Shown here: positions 40,101-52,609 of the stretch, piece after piece
How the letters are laid out: every line of letters starts with the position of its first letter
Position numbering within the stretch: position 1 is the stretch's first letter
Origin: Bactericera cockerelli
Taxonomy: Eukaryota > Arthropoda > Insecta > Hemiptera > Triozidae
DNA: 64,000 nt
Assembly: GCA_024516035.1 (NCBI GenBank)
Contig: CM044965.1
Location: 2,705,146-2,769,145 of the forward strand
Direction of reading: 5' to 3'
Translations under genes and position numbers: made by a program
Notes under the pieces: model-generated
The model's database searches: none
Seen by the model: only the letters and a program-made list of their open reading frames with translations
What the model was told of the DNA's origin: nothing

Positions 40101-43100
40101 TATCGCCTTATTTATATTGCCCGATTAAGACTATTGAAGTCCCATTATTCCAGCAGTAAGCCCAAGACATATATTATTATATGGTAAAAATCCCAAATGG
40201 GAGGATAACTTGTCATGTCCCGGCTGGGTTTCGAACTCGCGACCTCTGGAATCTTAGTGCCGCTTTTACCACTGAGCTACCGGGACAGACTAATAAACTG
40301 GTGTGAACATCGCACGACTTTCTATTACCTAAACTAGGTTAGGATTTTATTTTTTGAAATTTCTGAATATAAATCAGACTGTAAAAAAAATGTAACTAAA
40401 AGAAGAAACAAAATATTTAGAAGAAACAAAAATATTACAAAAATAAACTCGCTTTACTAATTCTACAGTATCTATACTGACACCGAGACTTGAACCACCG
40501 ATTAAGCTAATGATGTCGGTTTCAAGAGTTAGACACTCGCTTGTCATGCGGAAGGTCCCGGGTTCGATCCTCGGAGCCGACAAAAAAATTGTATTCTAAA
40601 TTTGGTTACAGTTGTTGCAAGGGTTACCTTCAGGTGCGCTCGTGTTGATATACCATCTAAATGGCAAGTAGTATGCCACTTGTGGCTCCTGTTTCATGGC
40701 TAAGAAATAAAAAAGGCTCTGAAACACTCTTCTCTGAATAAAAAAAAAACGTTACGGTGACCTGAGTTGGATGTTGCGGTGTTTACTCATACCTCGTGAG
40801 GAAAAATAAGTAGTATATCCCGGTAGCTCAGTGTGGTCAAGGCGACAGTCTGGTAATCCAGAGGTCGCTGGTTCGAAACCATGCTGGGACATGACAAGTT
40901 ATCCTCCCATTTGGGATTTTGACCACATAATAAATAATACGTCTTAGCCTTACTGCTGGAATAATGGGACTTTTCAGTCCTAATCGGGGAGTACAATTAT
41001 TATAATAATATTAGTAACGGAATCATGGGCAAAAATAAGATATTGGGGTGTTCAACAAAAACCACATGGAGAACCCACAGAAATCCAAAAGAGAAAATTT
41101 GCAATAAAAAAAACACTCAGACAGTCCAAAACCAAACCCACAGAAAATCAGAAAACAAACTACCACAGAAAATCACGAACAAACTACCACAGAAAATCAC
41201 GAACCAACTACCACAGAAAATCACGAACCAACTACCACAGAAAATCACGAACCAATTACCACAGAAAATCACGAACTAAGTACCACAGAAAATCACGAAC
41301 AAACTACCACAGAAAATCACGAACCAATTACCACAGAAAATCACGAACCTATTACCACAGAAAATCACGAACCAACTACCACAGAAAATCACGAACCAAC
41401 TACCACAGAAAATCACGAACCAACTACCACAGAAAATCACGAAAAAACTACCACAGAAAATCACGAAAAAACTACCACAGAAAATCACGAACGAAAACTT
41501 ATAGAAAATGTAGCTGCAGGGCGCTAAAAGAACGAACCAGGAACAATTTCATGAAAATACGCCATTTTCTTTTTTGGTCATATCTCGAGAGAAAAAAACC
41601 TCGTAAACCATCAAAAAATAACAGAATAAAATCGTCTTAATGGTGATCTTAAACACATATTTTGAATGTCAATGTCTGACATTTTCTCCATTAGCCCGTG
41701 GTGGGTTAAATTTTTTTACAGTAATGAGATATGTGCAAATATCTCGTAAAAGATAAGAGATATTGAATTTTTTTTACATGATAATATCGATTTCAATGGT
41801 AATTTTGCACACATTTTCAATCTTCTTCTTCTTTTACTCTGTCTTATCCCGCTCAAGCAGGGTCGACGTTGTTCAACCTCATGGTTGAGGTTGATTGGTT
41901 TTGGCACATTTTTTTTTTACGGCTGGATGCCCTTCCTAACGCCAACGATTCTATTTGATTTAACGTCCTGGATTAGGACGGGGGTTTTACCCTCCATTCG
42001 CTGGGAATCGTACCAGCTACCCACATTAACCTCACCCAGCCTGGGTAGGGCCGGAAATGGCAGCCTCACGTGTTTGGATGGAACAGAATTTTCATTTCTA
42101 CTTCTAATATACATTTTCGACATACTCGTATATGAAAATTTAACCTGAAACTTGATATCAAGTATAAACGTGTTGTATATATAAACTTACTCAATGATGA
42201 TGATGATGAATAATTGAAACACCTCAAATCTAAACCCACACCAAAACCCTTCTTCCAACACACACAACTTACCCCTCTCGGGGGGGGGGGGGGGGGGGGG
42301 GGAAGCGTCGACAACACCAAAACCCTTCTTCCAACACACACAACTTACCCCTCTCGGAGGGGGGAACGTGAGGGGAGCGTCGACAATCGGCTCACCAAAG
42401 TATAAGCGGTCCAAATATTCGTCCCCGCCCGGTGGTCAAGTCCCGGGGAGGAAGGGTGCCGTTTTGGGACCCCACGAGTACCGAGTTGACAGGAAGGGTG
42501 CCGTTTTGGGACCCCACCAGCACCGAGTTGACCATGAGAAGGGGCGGGGTGTCTTGGAGGACTCGTTTGTCTGGGGTGTCTTGGACTCGTTTGTCCGGGG
42601 TGTCTTGGAGGAGATTGTTGGGCAGAGACTCGTGAGAGAGAGAAGATCTCAGCACGGAGGAGATTGACAAGGAGGAAGAGTCCGTGTGAGAGATTTTGGA
42701 GAGCGAGGAGCTTCGTTTGAATTTCCTCTGAGTGATGTTACGCTAGTGACACACGACCGAAAATATTTTTGAAATTTTTCAAAAAAAAAAATTTTTGGGG
42801 GTCTTTCTTTTTTCTGTTTTTTTTTATTATTATTATTTACACTTTTTTATACAAAACAATCAACAATAAATTATTAACAGAGATAAAAAAAATTAACAAT
42901 ATTTACAAAATAAAATAGAAAAAAATATTTAAATTTAAAGGTACAGTTGTCTTGTAATCCGGGGCGAAGTTAATGCCTTAGGCATTCTCTGCCACTTAAC
43001 CCCGACTGTTCTCTGTGGCAAGAATGGATGGCCGACCTCTGTGCCTCAGTGGTTAAGAGTTACTGTAAAGACAGTTGTAGACATTGGTTACTGTAAAGAC

Positions 43101-46100
43101 ATTGGTTACTGTAAAGACAGTTGTAGAAATGCTGAGTCATTCCTCCACTGTCTGGCTACCATCGTTCACGATGACGCCACCCTATGATGATGATGATCTT
43201 TGTTCAATCTTTTTATTTTTTCTTTATTATTTCATTGTACTTTACTGTATATATTTTACTTTGTCTTACCTAATAAAGCATAATATAATAGCCTTATTAT
43301 CTTTTTTGTTCTTCTTTCTTTGTTCAACCTATGTATATATTTTTTCTTTATAATCTCACAAGCGGGCTGTCGCCCGCTTTGCGGGCCGAGGCATGGCCGT
43401 GAAAGCAAAAAATCCTTTTTCGCCAATTGCAGGTGTTGTAGTGGGAGTTTCGAAAAATCCCGTCTTATTGCACATCTAGACTATAAGACAAAGCTACCTA
43501 CCAAATTTCAGCTTCCTAGGACTTACGGTTTGGGCTGTAGAGCGATGATCAGTCAGTGGTCAGTGGTCAGTGAGTGTCTTTGACATTTATATATTAAGAT
43601 TGTATTTTACTGTATATATTTTACTGTATATATTTTACTTTGGCTTACTTAAGAAAGCATACTATAATAATAATAATGGGTTACCTGGAACAGTGAATAT
43701 GAGAGAACGGAAGAGGCAGGGCTCGAACCCACAACCTGGGGCTTCCTGGCTGCAGACCCGATGATGCGACTCTGAGCATTCTGGAACAGAGGTGAGGAAA
43801 CATTAATAATACTAATTATAACAACCTACTTGTGTAGGTCATATGATGTCAAAATTAACGAATAGGACTGAATTGTCCCTTCTAATGTGTCAAATGTAAA
43901 AACAAAAATAAATTTTCATAATAACACTCTTTGGTGGAAGGTAACCACCAGGCGAGGAAACATTAATAATAATAATTATAACACATAATTCATATGACCT
44001 ACTTGTGTAGGTCATATGATGTCAAAATTAACGAATAGGACTGAATTGTCCCTTCTAATGTGTCAAATTAATGTAAAAACAAAAATAAATATTCATAATA
44101 ACACTCTTTAGTGGAAGGCAACCACCAGGCGAGGAAACATTAATAATACTAATTATAATAATAATAAAACTCTTTAGTGGAAGACAACCATCAGGCGAGG
44201 ATAATAATATTAATAATAATAACACTCTTTAGTGGAAGGTAACCACAAGGTTTGATAATGCTTAAAGCATTGTCTACCACCTAAAAAAAAATCTACCATT
44301 TTCTACCACCATTCTCAGAGTCTTATTATTATGTGGTCACTAACTCAAATTAGTGAAGAAAAAATCATGCACTGGGTGGGATTCGAACCCACAGATCTTT
44401 TACTACCTAAACTAACACACCAGAGCCTTAAACAAACATCTTTTTAAAAAATCATGCATTGGCTGGGATTGGAACCCACGGATCCCTCACTACCTGGATT
44501 ACCAGACCAGCGCCTAAACCACTTGACTATCAGTGCACATTTTTTTTTTTTATGAAAAAAAAAAATGCATTGGCTGGGATTCGAACCCACGAATCTTTTG
44601 CTACCTAAACTAACAGACCTTAAACAAATATCTTTTAAAACAAATATCTTTTAAAAAAACCTGCATTGGCAGGGATTCGAACCCACGGATCCCTCACTAC
44701 CTGGATTACCAGACTAGCGCGTTCACCACTTGACTATCTCAGTGCACATTTTTTTTTTTCTGGATCGCTACCTGGATCACCAGAGCAGCGCCCCAACCAC
44801 TTGACTATCAGTGCACATTTTTTTTTTAATGAAAAAAAAATAATAATAATGCATTGGCTGGGATTCGAACCCACAGATCCCTCGCATCCTGGATCACCAG
44901 ACCAGCGCCCTAACCACTTCGACCTTTCTTTCGACCAGACCTAACTTTCCTACCTAATTTCTTCTTCTCCTCCTCTTTCTTCTCCTCCTCCTTCTTTTTC
45001 TCCTTCTTCTTCTTCTACTCTTTCTTCTCCTTCTTCTTCTTTTTCTTCTTCTTCTCCTCTATTTTCTATACTTTTCATTGTACCTTCAAATTTTTCTTTT
45101 CTCTTTTTTTTTTGTCAACTTTTGTTTCCTTCTACTTTTTTACAAGTATTTATTATTATACAATATACATATATTTTTTTCATTATTTTTTATATCCTAT
45201 GGGGTTCGGTGGAAGAGAAAGCGACAGACTTTCTTTAACCTCGCCCCTTGGTTCACTACATATTCTATTTTTTTTATATATATATATTTTTTTTTTTTTT
45301 AAAGCATGTCCTATTTTGTTGAATGTATGTAGTTGACCAATAAAAAGTTAAATAATAATAATAATGACCACACTCACGGGCGTCCTGGTTGCAGACTCGA
45401 GCAGGCGGCCCCTCTTCACTTCCAGGGCGGGCGTGGCGTCCCCCTTCCTCTTCAGGGTGCCGTTCCTCCCGGGGGTGTTGTGCCGGGTGGCGGTCTGGTT
45501 GGGACCCAACAGTTTAGACTTCTGGGCGGCGGCTGCTTGAGATGATGAACTGGCGACGTTTTTTCTGGGGGAAAGGGAGCAAGATAAAAATAGTTTTGTT
45601 TAATAATTTCAAGTTTTGATCAAGTTTTGTTTAATAATTTCAACTTTGTTTCTTGTAAATTGTATAAACTATATTTTGTAAATAACCGACCTCAGTAGCT
45701 TGATCGATAAGGCGGCGGACTTGTAACCTGGAGGTCGGTGGTTCAAGTCCCGGATTCAGCGTAGTTTTTAGTATAGAGCGAGTTTGAGTAGTTGTGATAT
45801 CACGTAAGTGATTAATACAAATATGATAACTTTAGTTTAGTATTGAGCTGTTATACACAAGTGGATCAACGGTGATACTCAAGGCTTGGATAGAGCATAC
45901 ACTGTTAATTGGCAGAGAATGTTTCAGGCATTGACTACGCCATGGATCACAAAACAATGGTAAATAAAAATTAAAAATGTTCTATTTTTTTAGTTTTTTT
46001 TTTTAATTTATTGTTATTGATATACTGTTCATTTTTTTATCATCATCATAGGGTGGCGTCATCGTGAACGATGGTAGCCAGACAGTGGAGGAATGACTCA

Positions 46101-49100
46101 GCACTTCTACTACTGTCTTTACAAGGAGGCTAATAATTGACAAGGGCCCCCAGAACCAAGACAATACTGGTCTACTCCCTGTTTTTAGTCTTCCAGCCAG
46201 ACTGCTGGTCTACTCTTTGTTTATAGTCTCCAACCAGACAAAGATACAAGAACAAAAAAGAGAGTAAAGCTAATGTCCTACTTAAAGGGCGGGGTTATTG
46301 CCTGTGGCAATCTCTTCCACCCAACCCATCGTTTCTCTTTATGTTATGTTTTGGAGTTCAACCGTCAACGTCCCTTTTAAGTGCTAAGGCCAGGTAAAGC
46401 GGGGATTTCGTCCTCCATTCACTGGAAACTCACAAACCAGCTACTCAAAATTAACCTCACCCAGCCTGGGTTGCGCCGGGAATAGCCAGCATCACGAGTG
46501 TTCAAAACATAATTTGGTCAGTCATCCAAGTCCCTGTTTATAGTCCCCCAACCAGACTGCTGGTCTACTCCCTGTTCATAGCCCCCAGCCAGACTTTTTT
46601 TTTAAATACACATAATATATAAACAAGACGATCTAATTCTCAATAGATATATTCTCAAATAAATCCGATCTGAGGCCAAACAATCACCGTGTAAATGCAG
46701 CACGAATTGGTCCTAACTACTTTGCAATCTCAATGTTTAATAAAATCCCACTTCATATCAGAGACATACCGTGTGAGACTTTTAAAACCATAATTTCCTG
46801 TTTTCTAAAGAAAAAAGCATTCTATTTCATTCAGGACTTCTTGTCCTGCGATTAAGATGAAATCTAGTATGATCTTATTTAATTTTTTTTTATTTTTTTT
46901 CTATGTAATAATGTATTTATTGTAAAATTCAACTATGGAATTTTTGGCTCAATGGTAAACATGTGGTACCATTGATCCATGGGTCTCAGGTTCAAACCAT
47001 GGGCTCGGCAAGAAATTAATAATCAGCTATGCCTAACTGATGAGTTCAAATAAGAACGAAACGATCGTCTTAGGCTGCTTGGGGGTTGAATATCACATAT
47101 ATAAAATTGTAGTGATGAAAATTGAGCTAAATGTAATAAAAATATATAAATTTGATTTGTATTTATTGTATTTATTAACTCCCTTGTACAGTGTTAACAA
47201 TTTATTAATTGATGCACATTAAATAAAATTAAAAAAAAAATAATAATAATAAATTACCCTGGCGTTCTTCAGATTCTCCTTGGCGCAGGATCTCTCCTCC
47301 CACTGCGCAGCTATGTATGCGCGTGCATCCTGTCCATCATACAGGAACACGTGACCTGTCCGCGCCTGGAACTTGTCCAGCAGTTTCTCCAGGCGCTTCT
47401 CCAGCTTGGGCAGCTCCTTCTGGAGAAACTTGCGTTGCTTCTCTTCCAGCAGCAGTTGGCCACCGCGGTTTTTGAATAGTCTATAAAAAAAATCATCATA
47501 TGATAGGGTGGTGTTGTTGTTGTAGCCAGTTTGGCTACAGCTGGAGGGGTGAGTGATGGTCTCCAGCCAACTTTATTTCAAAGTTGACTCTTCCTGAACC
47601 ACATATTTCTATGTGCGATTAACCATCATGAGAACTTGGACTTTTCTTTTTAAGCCACTAGCGGGCTGTCGCCCGCTTTGCGGACCGAGGCATGGCCGTG
47701 AAAGCAAAAAGTCCTTTTTCGCCCATGGCAGGTGTTGTAGTAGGAATTTCGAAAAATTCCGTCTTATTGCACATCTAGACTATAAGACAAAGCTACCTAC
47801 CAAATTTCAGCTTCCTAGGACTTACCAGTTCGGAGAAACAGTGATGATCAGTCAGTCAGTGACTTTGACATTTATATATTAAGATTAAACCCTTAGGAAA
47901 TTGCAAGCTAGCCTGGCTTGTAAGGGTTGGCTAGTCTGTTCTCTGTTTATAGTCCTCTAGCGGGACACTGGTCTTCTCCCTGTTTAACACTTAGACGACC
48001 GGCATGGTTTTTAGTGAATTCTCCCGTGGGACCGGCGATGTTTAGACGTAGTGCATTTGTGTACCACCGGTGGTACACCCGGTCCATTCCGCACAGACAC
48101 GCGTGTACCACCGGTGGTACACGCGGTCGTCTAAGTGTTAACGTCCCCCAGCCACACTACCACAATAATTGTGATTAACTAAAATAGTAAACCTAATAAT
48201 AGTAGTTAGTTATCATATTTGTGTAAATCACACTCGTGATATCACAACTACTCAAACATCGCTTTACAAAATCTACACTGAAACCGGGACTTGAACCGCC
48301 GACCTCCAGGTTACAAGTCCGCCGCCTTATCGATCAAGCTACTGAGATCGGTTAAACTAATAAAATACAGCCAATAAAATTATGCACACAATACTTCCTC
48401 GTGATTGTTTCACATTGTACACACGTGGCAATTTTGAGATTTTATCCTAATCACCTGTATCTCCAAAATCGCTTAACCGATTTTCTTCAAATTTGATTTA
48501 TATGGTAGAATACTATTTTTCCTACATTCTAGATTCTACAAAAAAAAATCTGTATCGGCAAGTCGTTGACCTTATTTTTTGACTTTTTTGTCCAAAATTT
48601 CGGATTTTCTTAAATATCAGAGTTATATACCTGTCTTTATCATTGGCCTTGTCCTCTAGTTCCACCATCTCCCGCCAGAGTTCAAACCTCTTGCCAAGCA
48701 GATCCAGGATGTCCCTGTTTTCTTCATAGTACTGTTTCACATTCTCCACCTCTCTCTCATGTGCCTCTAGCACCTGGGGGAATTAATAACACAAGTTAAG
48801 CTACACCCAGCATGGATAGGATTTGTTTTCTTCATAGTACTGCTTCACATTCTCCACCTCTCTCTCATGTGCCTCTAGCACCTGGGGGAATTAATAACAC
48901 AAGTTAAGCTACACCCAGCATGGAGAGGATTTGTTTTCTTCATAGTACTGCTTCACATTCTCCACCTCTCTCTCATGCGCCTCTAGCACCTAGGGGAATT
49001 AATAACACAAGTTAAGCTACGCCCAGCATGGAGAAGATCTGATTTGTTCATAGTACTGCTTCACATTCTCCACCTCTCTCTCATGCGCCTCTAGCACCTG

Positions 49101-52100
49101 GGGGAATTAATAACACAAGTTAAGCTACGCCCAGCAGGGAGAGGATTTGGTTTGTTCATAGTACTGTTTCACATTCTCCACCTTTCTCTCATTCGCCTCT
49201 AGAACTTGGGGGAATTAATAACACAAGTTAAGCTACGCCCAGCATGGAGAAGATTTGGTTCCACCTCTCTCTCATGCGCCTCTAGCACCTGGGGGAATTA
49301 ATAACACGAGTTAAGCTACGCCCAGTATGGAGAGAATTTGGTTCCACTTCTCTCATGCGCCTCTAGCACCTGGGGGAATTAATAACACAAGTTAAGCTAC
49401 GCCCAGCATGGAGAGGATTTGGTTCCACCTCTCTCTCATGCGCCTCTAGCACCTGGGGGAATTAATAACACGAGTTAAGCTACGCTCAGCATGGAGAAGA
49501 TTTGGTTCCACCTCTCTCTCTCATGCGCCTCTAGAACCTGGGGGAATTAATAACACGAGTTAAGCTACGCTCAGCATGGAGAAGATTTGGTTCCACCTCT
49601 CTCTCTCATGCGCCTCTAGCACCTGGGGGAATTAATAACACAAGTTAAGCTACGCCCAGCATGGAGAAGATTTGGTTCCACCTCTCTCTCTCATGCGCCT
49701 CTAGAACCTGGGGGAATTAATAACACAAGTTAAGCTACGCCCAGCATGGAGAAGATTTGGTTCCACCTCTCTCTCATGCGCCCTAGCACCTGGGGGAATT
49801 AATAACACAAGTTAAGCTACGCCTAGTAAGGAGAGGATTTGGTTCCACTTCTCTCTCATGCGCCTCTAGAACCTGGGGGAATTAATAACACGAGTTAAGC
49901 TACGCCTAGTAAGGAGAGGATTTGGTTCCACTTCTCTCTCATGCGCCTCTAGAACCTGGGGGAATTAATAACACGAGTTAAGCTACGCCCAGTATGGAGA
50001 GAATTTGGTTCCACTTCTCTCATGCGCCTCTAGAACCTGGGGGAATTAATAACACGAGTTAAGCTACGCCCGGCATGGAGAGGATTTGGTTTCTTCATAG
50101 TACTGTTTCACATTCTCCACCTCTCTCTCATGCGCCTCTAGCACCTGGGGGAATTAATAACACAAGTTAAGCTACGCCCAGCATGGAGAAGATTTGGTTC
50201 CACCTCTCTCTCATGCGCCTCTAGCACCTGGGGGAATTAATAACACGAGTTAAGCTACGCCCCGTATGGAGAGAATTTGGTTCCACTTCTCTCATGCGCC
50301 TCTAGCACCTGGGGGAATTAATAACACAAGTTAAGCTACGCCCAGCATGGAGAGGATTTGGTTCCACCTCTCTCTCATGCGCCTCTAGCACCTGGGGGAA
50401 TTAATAACACGAGTTAAGCTACGCTCAGCATGGAGAAGATTTGGTTCCACCTCTCTCTCTCATGCGCCTCTAGAACCTGGGGGAATTAATAACACGAGTT
50501 AAGCTACGCTCAGCATGGAGAAGATTTGGTTCCACCTCTCTCTCTCATGCGCCTCTAGCACCTGGGGGAATTAATAACACAAGTTAAGCTACGCCCAGCA
50601 TGGAGAAGATTTGGTTCCACCTCTCTCTCTCATGCGCCTCTAGAACCTGGGGGAATTAATAACACAAGTTAAGCTACGCCCAGCATGGAGAAGATTTGGT
50701 TCCACCTCTCTCTCATGCGCCTCTAGCACCTGGGGGAATTAATAACACAAGTTAAGCTACGCCTAGTAAGGAGAGGATTTGGTTCCACTTCTCTCTCATG
50801 CGCCTCTAGAACCTGGGGGAATTAATAACACGAGTTAAGCTACGCCTAGTAAGGAGAGGATTTGGTTCCACTTCTCTCTCATGCGCCTCTAGAACCTGGG
50901 GGAATTAATAACACGAGTTAAGCTACGCCCAGTATGGAGAGAATTTGGTTCCACTTCTCTCATGCGCCTCTAGAACCTGGGGGAATTAATAACACGAGTT
51001 AAGCTACGCCCGGCATGGAGAGGATTTGGTTTCTTCATAGTACTGTTTCACATTCTCCACCTCTCTCTCATGCGCCTCTAGCACCTGGGGGAATTAATAA
51101 CACGAGTTAAGCTACGCTCAGCATGGAGAAGATTTGGTTCCACCTCTCTCTCATGCGCCTCTAGCACCTGGGGGAATTAATAACACGAGTTAAGCTACGC
51201 TCAGCATGGAGAAGATTTGGTTCCACCTCTCTCTCATGCGCCTCTAGCACCTGGGGGAATTAATAACACGAGTTAAGCTACGCTCAGCATGGAGAAGATT
51301 TGGTTCCACCTCTCTCTCTCATGCGCCTCTAGCACCTGGGGGAATTAATAACACGAGTTAAGCTACGCTCAGCATGGAGAAGATTTGGTTCCACCTCTCT
51401 CTCTCATGCGCCTCTAGAACCTGGGGGAATTAATAACACAAGTTAAGCTACGCCCAGCATGGAGAGGATTTGGTTCCACCTCTCTCTAATGCGCCTCTAG
51501 CACCTGGGGGAATTAATAACACAAGTTAAGCTACGCCCAGCATGGAGAGGATTTGGTTCCACCTCTCTCTCTCATGCGCCTCTAGAACCTGGGGGAATTA
51601 ATAACACAAGTTAAGCTACGCCCGGCATGGAGAAGATTTGGATACTTCATAGTACTGTTTCACATTCTCCACCTCTCTCTCTTGCGCCTCTAGAACTCGA
51701 AGGAAGTATTTATCTATTTAAAAAAAAATTATGTACAAAACAATCTACAAGAAATGAATACCACGAAAAATACATAACAAAATTAATGACAGACGAATAA
51801 CAGCTTATCTCTAGTGCCTGACTAGGACACTCAAGTCCAATTATTCTAGAACCGAGCCCAAGATGTATTATCTTGGGGTCAAAATCTCAAATGGGAGAAT
51901 AACTTGTCAAAGTCCTACTGGGGGTTACAAACCGGAGATCTCTGAATTACCGAACCGACGCGACGCCTTGGCCACCAGGATCGATTTTTTATTTTTTTTT
52001 ATTTACACTTTATTTATTTTTACAAAACAATCATCAACAAAGAATTAATAACAATAATTTTAAAAAAACTTAGAAGTATGTACAAAAAATAAAATAATAA

Positions 52101-52576
52101 TAAAGATCAATATTTAATTTAATTACAATTGTTTTGTAATCCGGGGCGAAGTTAATGCCTTAGACATTCTCTGCCACTTAACCCCGAATCGATAAACATT
52201 TTTTTCCCCCCATCATCTCACCTCCTCGGTAATGTTCTCCTCCAAATCGAACTGGGTGAACAGTTCCCGCTGCGGTCGACCCACATGGGCTCGGTCCCAC
52301 CAGTCGCTCAGTTCGGCTCGTATCGCGCCGACTATCTCCCGGATGCGTTTCAACTTGAGCGCCGTACAGGCGGCGATCTCCCGGTGCCACGCGGACAGGG
52401 AAGACACACAGAGGCGATCATGAGTCGTGAGGAACGCCTCGCGCTCCCGTGCGTCAGTGTTGAGGCGATTCCACAGGGTGCTCAGTTTGTAGCGGAGAGA
52501 TTCCATTTCCTTCTCCATCTAAAATACAGAAGAGGGGCAAGGACTCTGAATGTTACAGACCTCTCTATAAATATTC

Positions 52577-52609
<33 letters not shown>

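Noticed and set aside
41025..41488. Repeat proteins KITNQLPQ and FVIFCGSW
   Set aside because: Both strands of a 24-bp minisatellite; no splice or start context.
48774..51700. CRISPR array
   Set aside because: Units have no unique spacers, the locus is a eukaryotic intron, and the unit is an exon edge.
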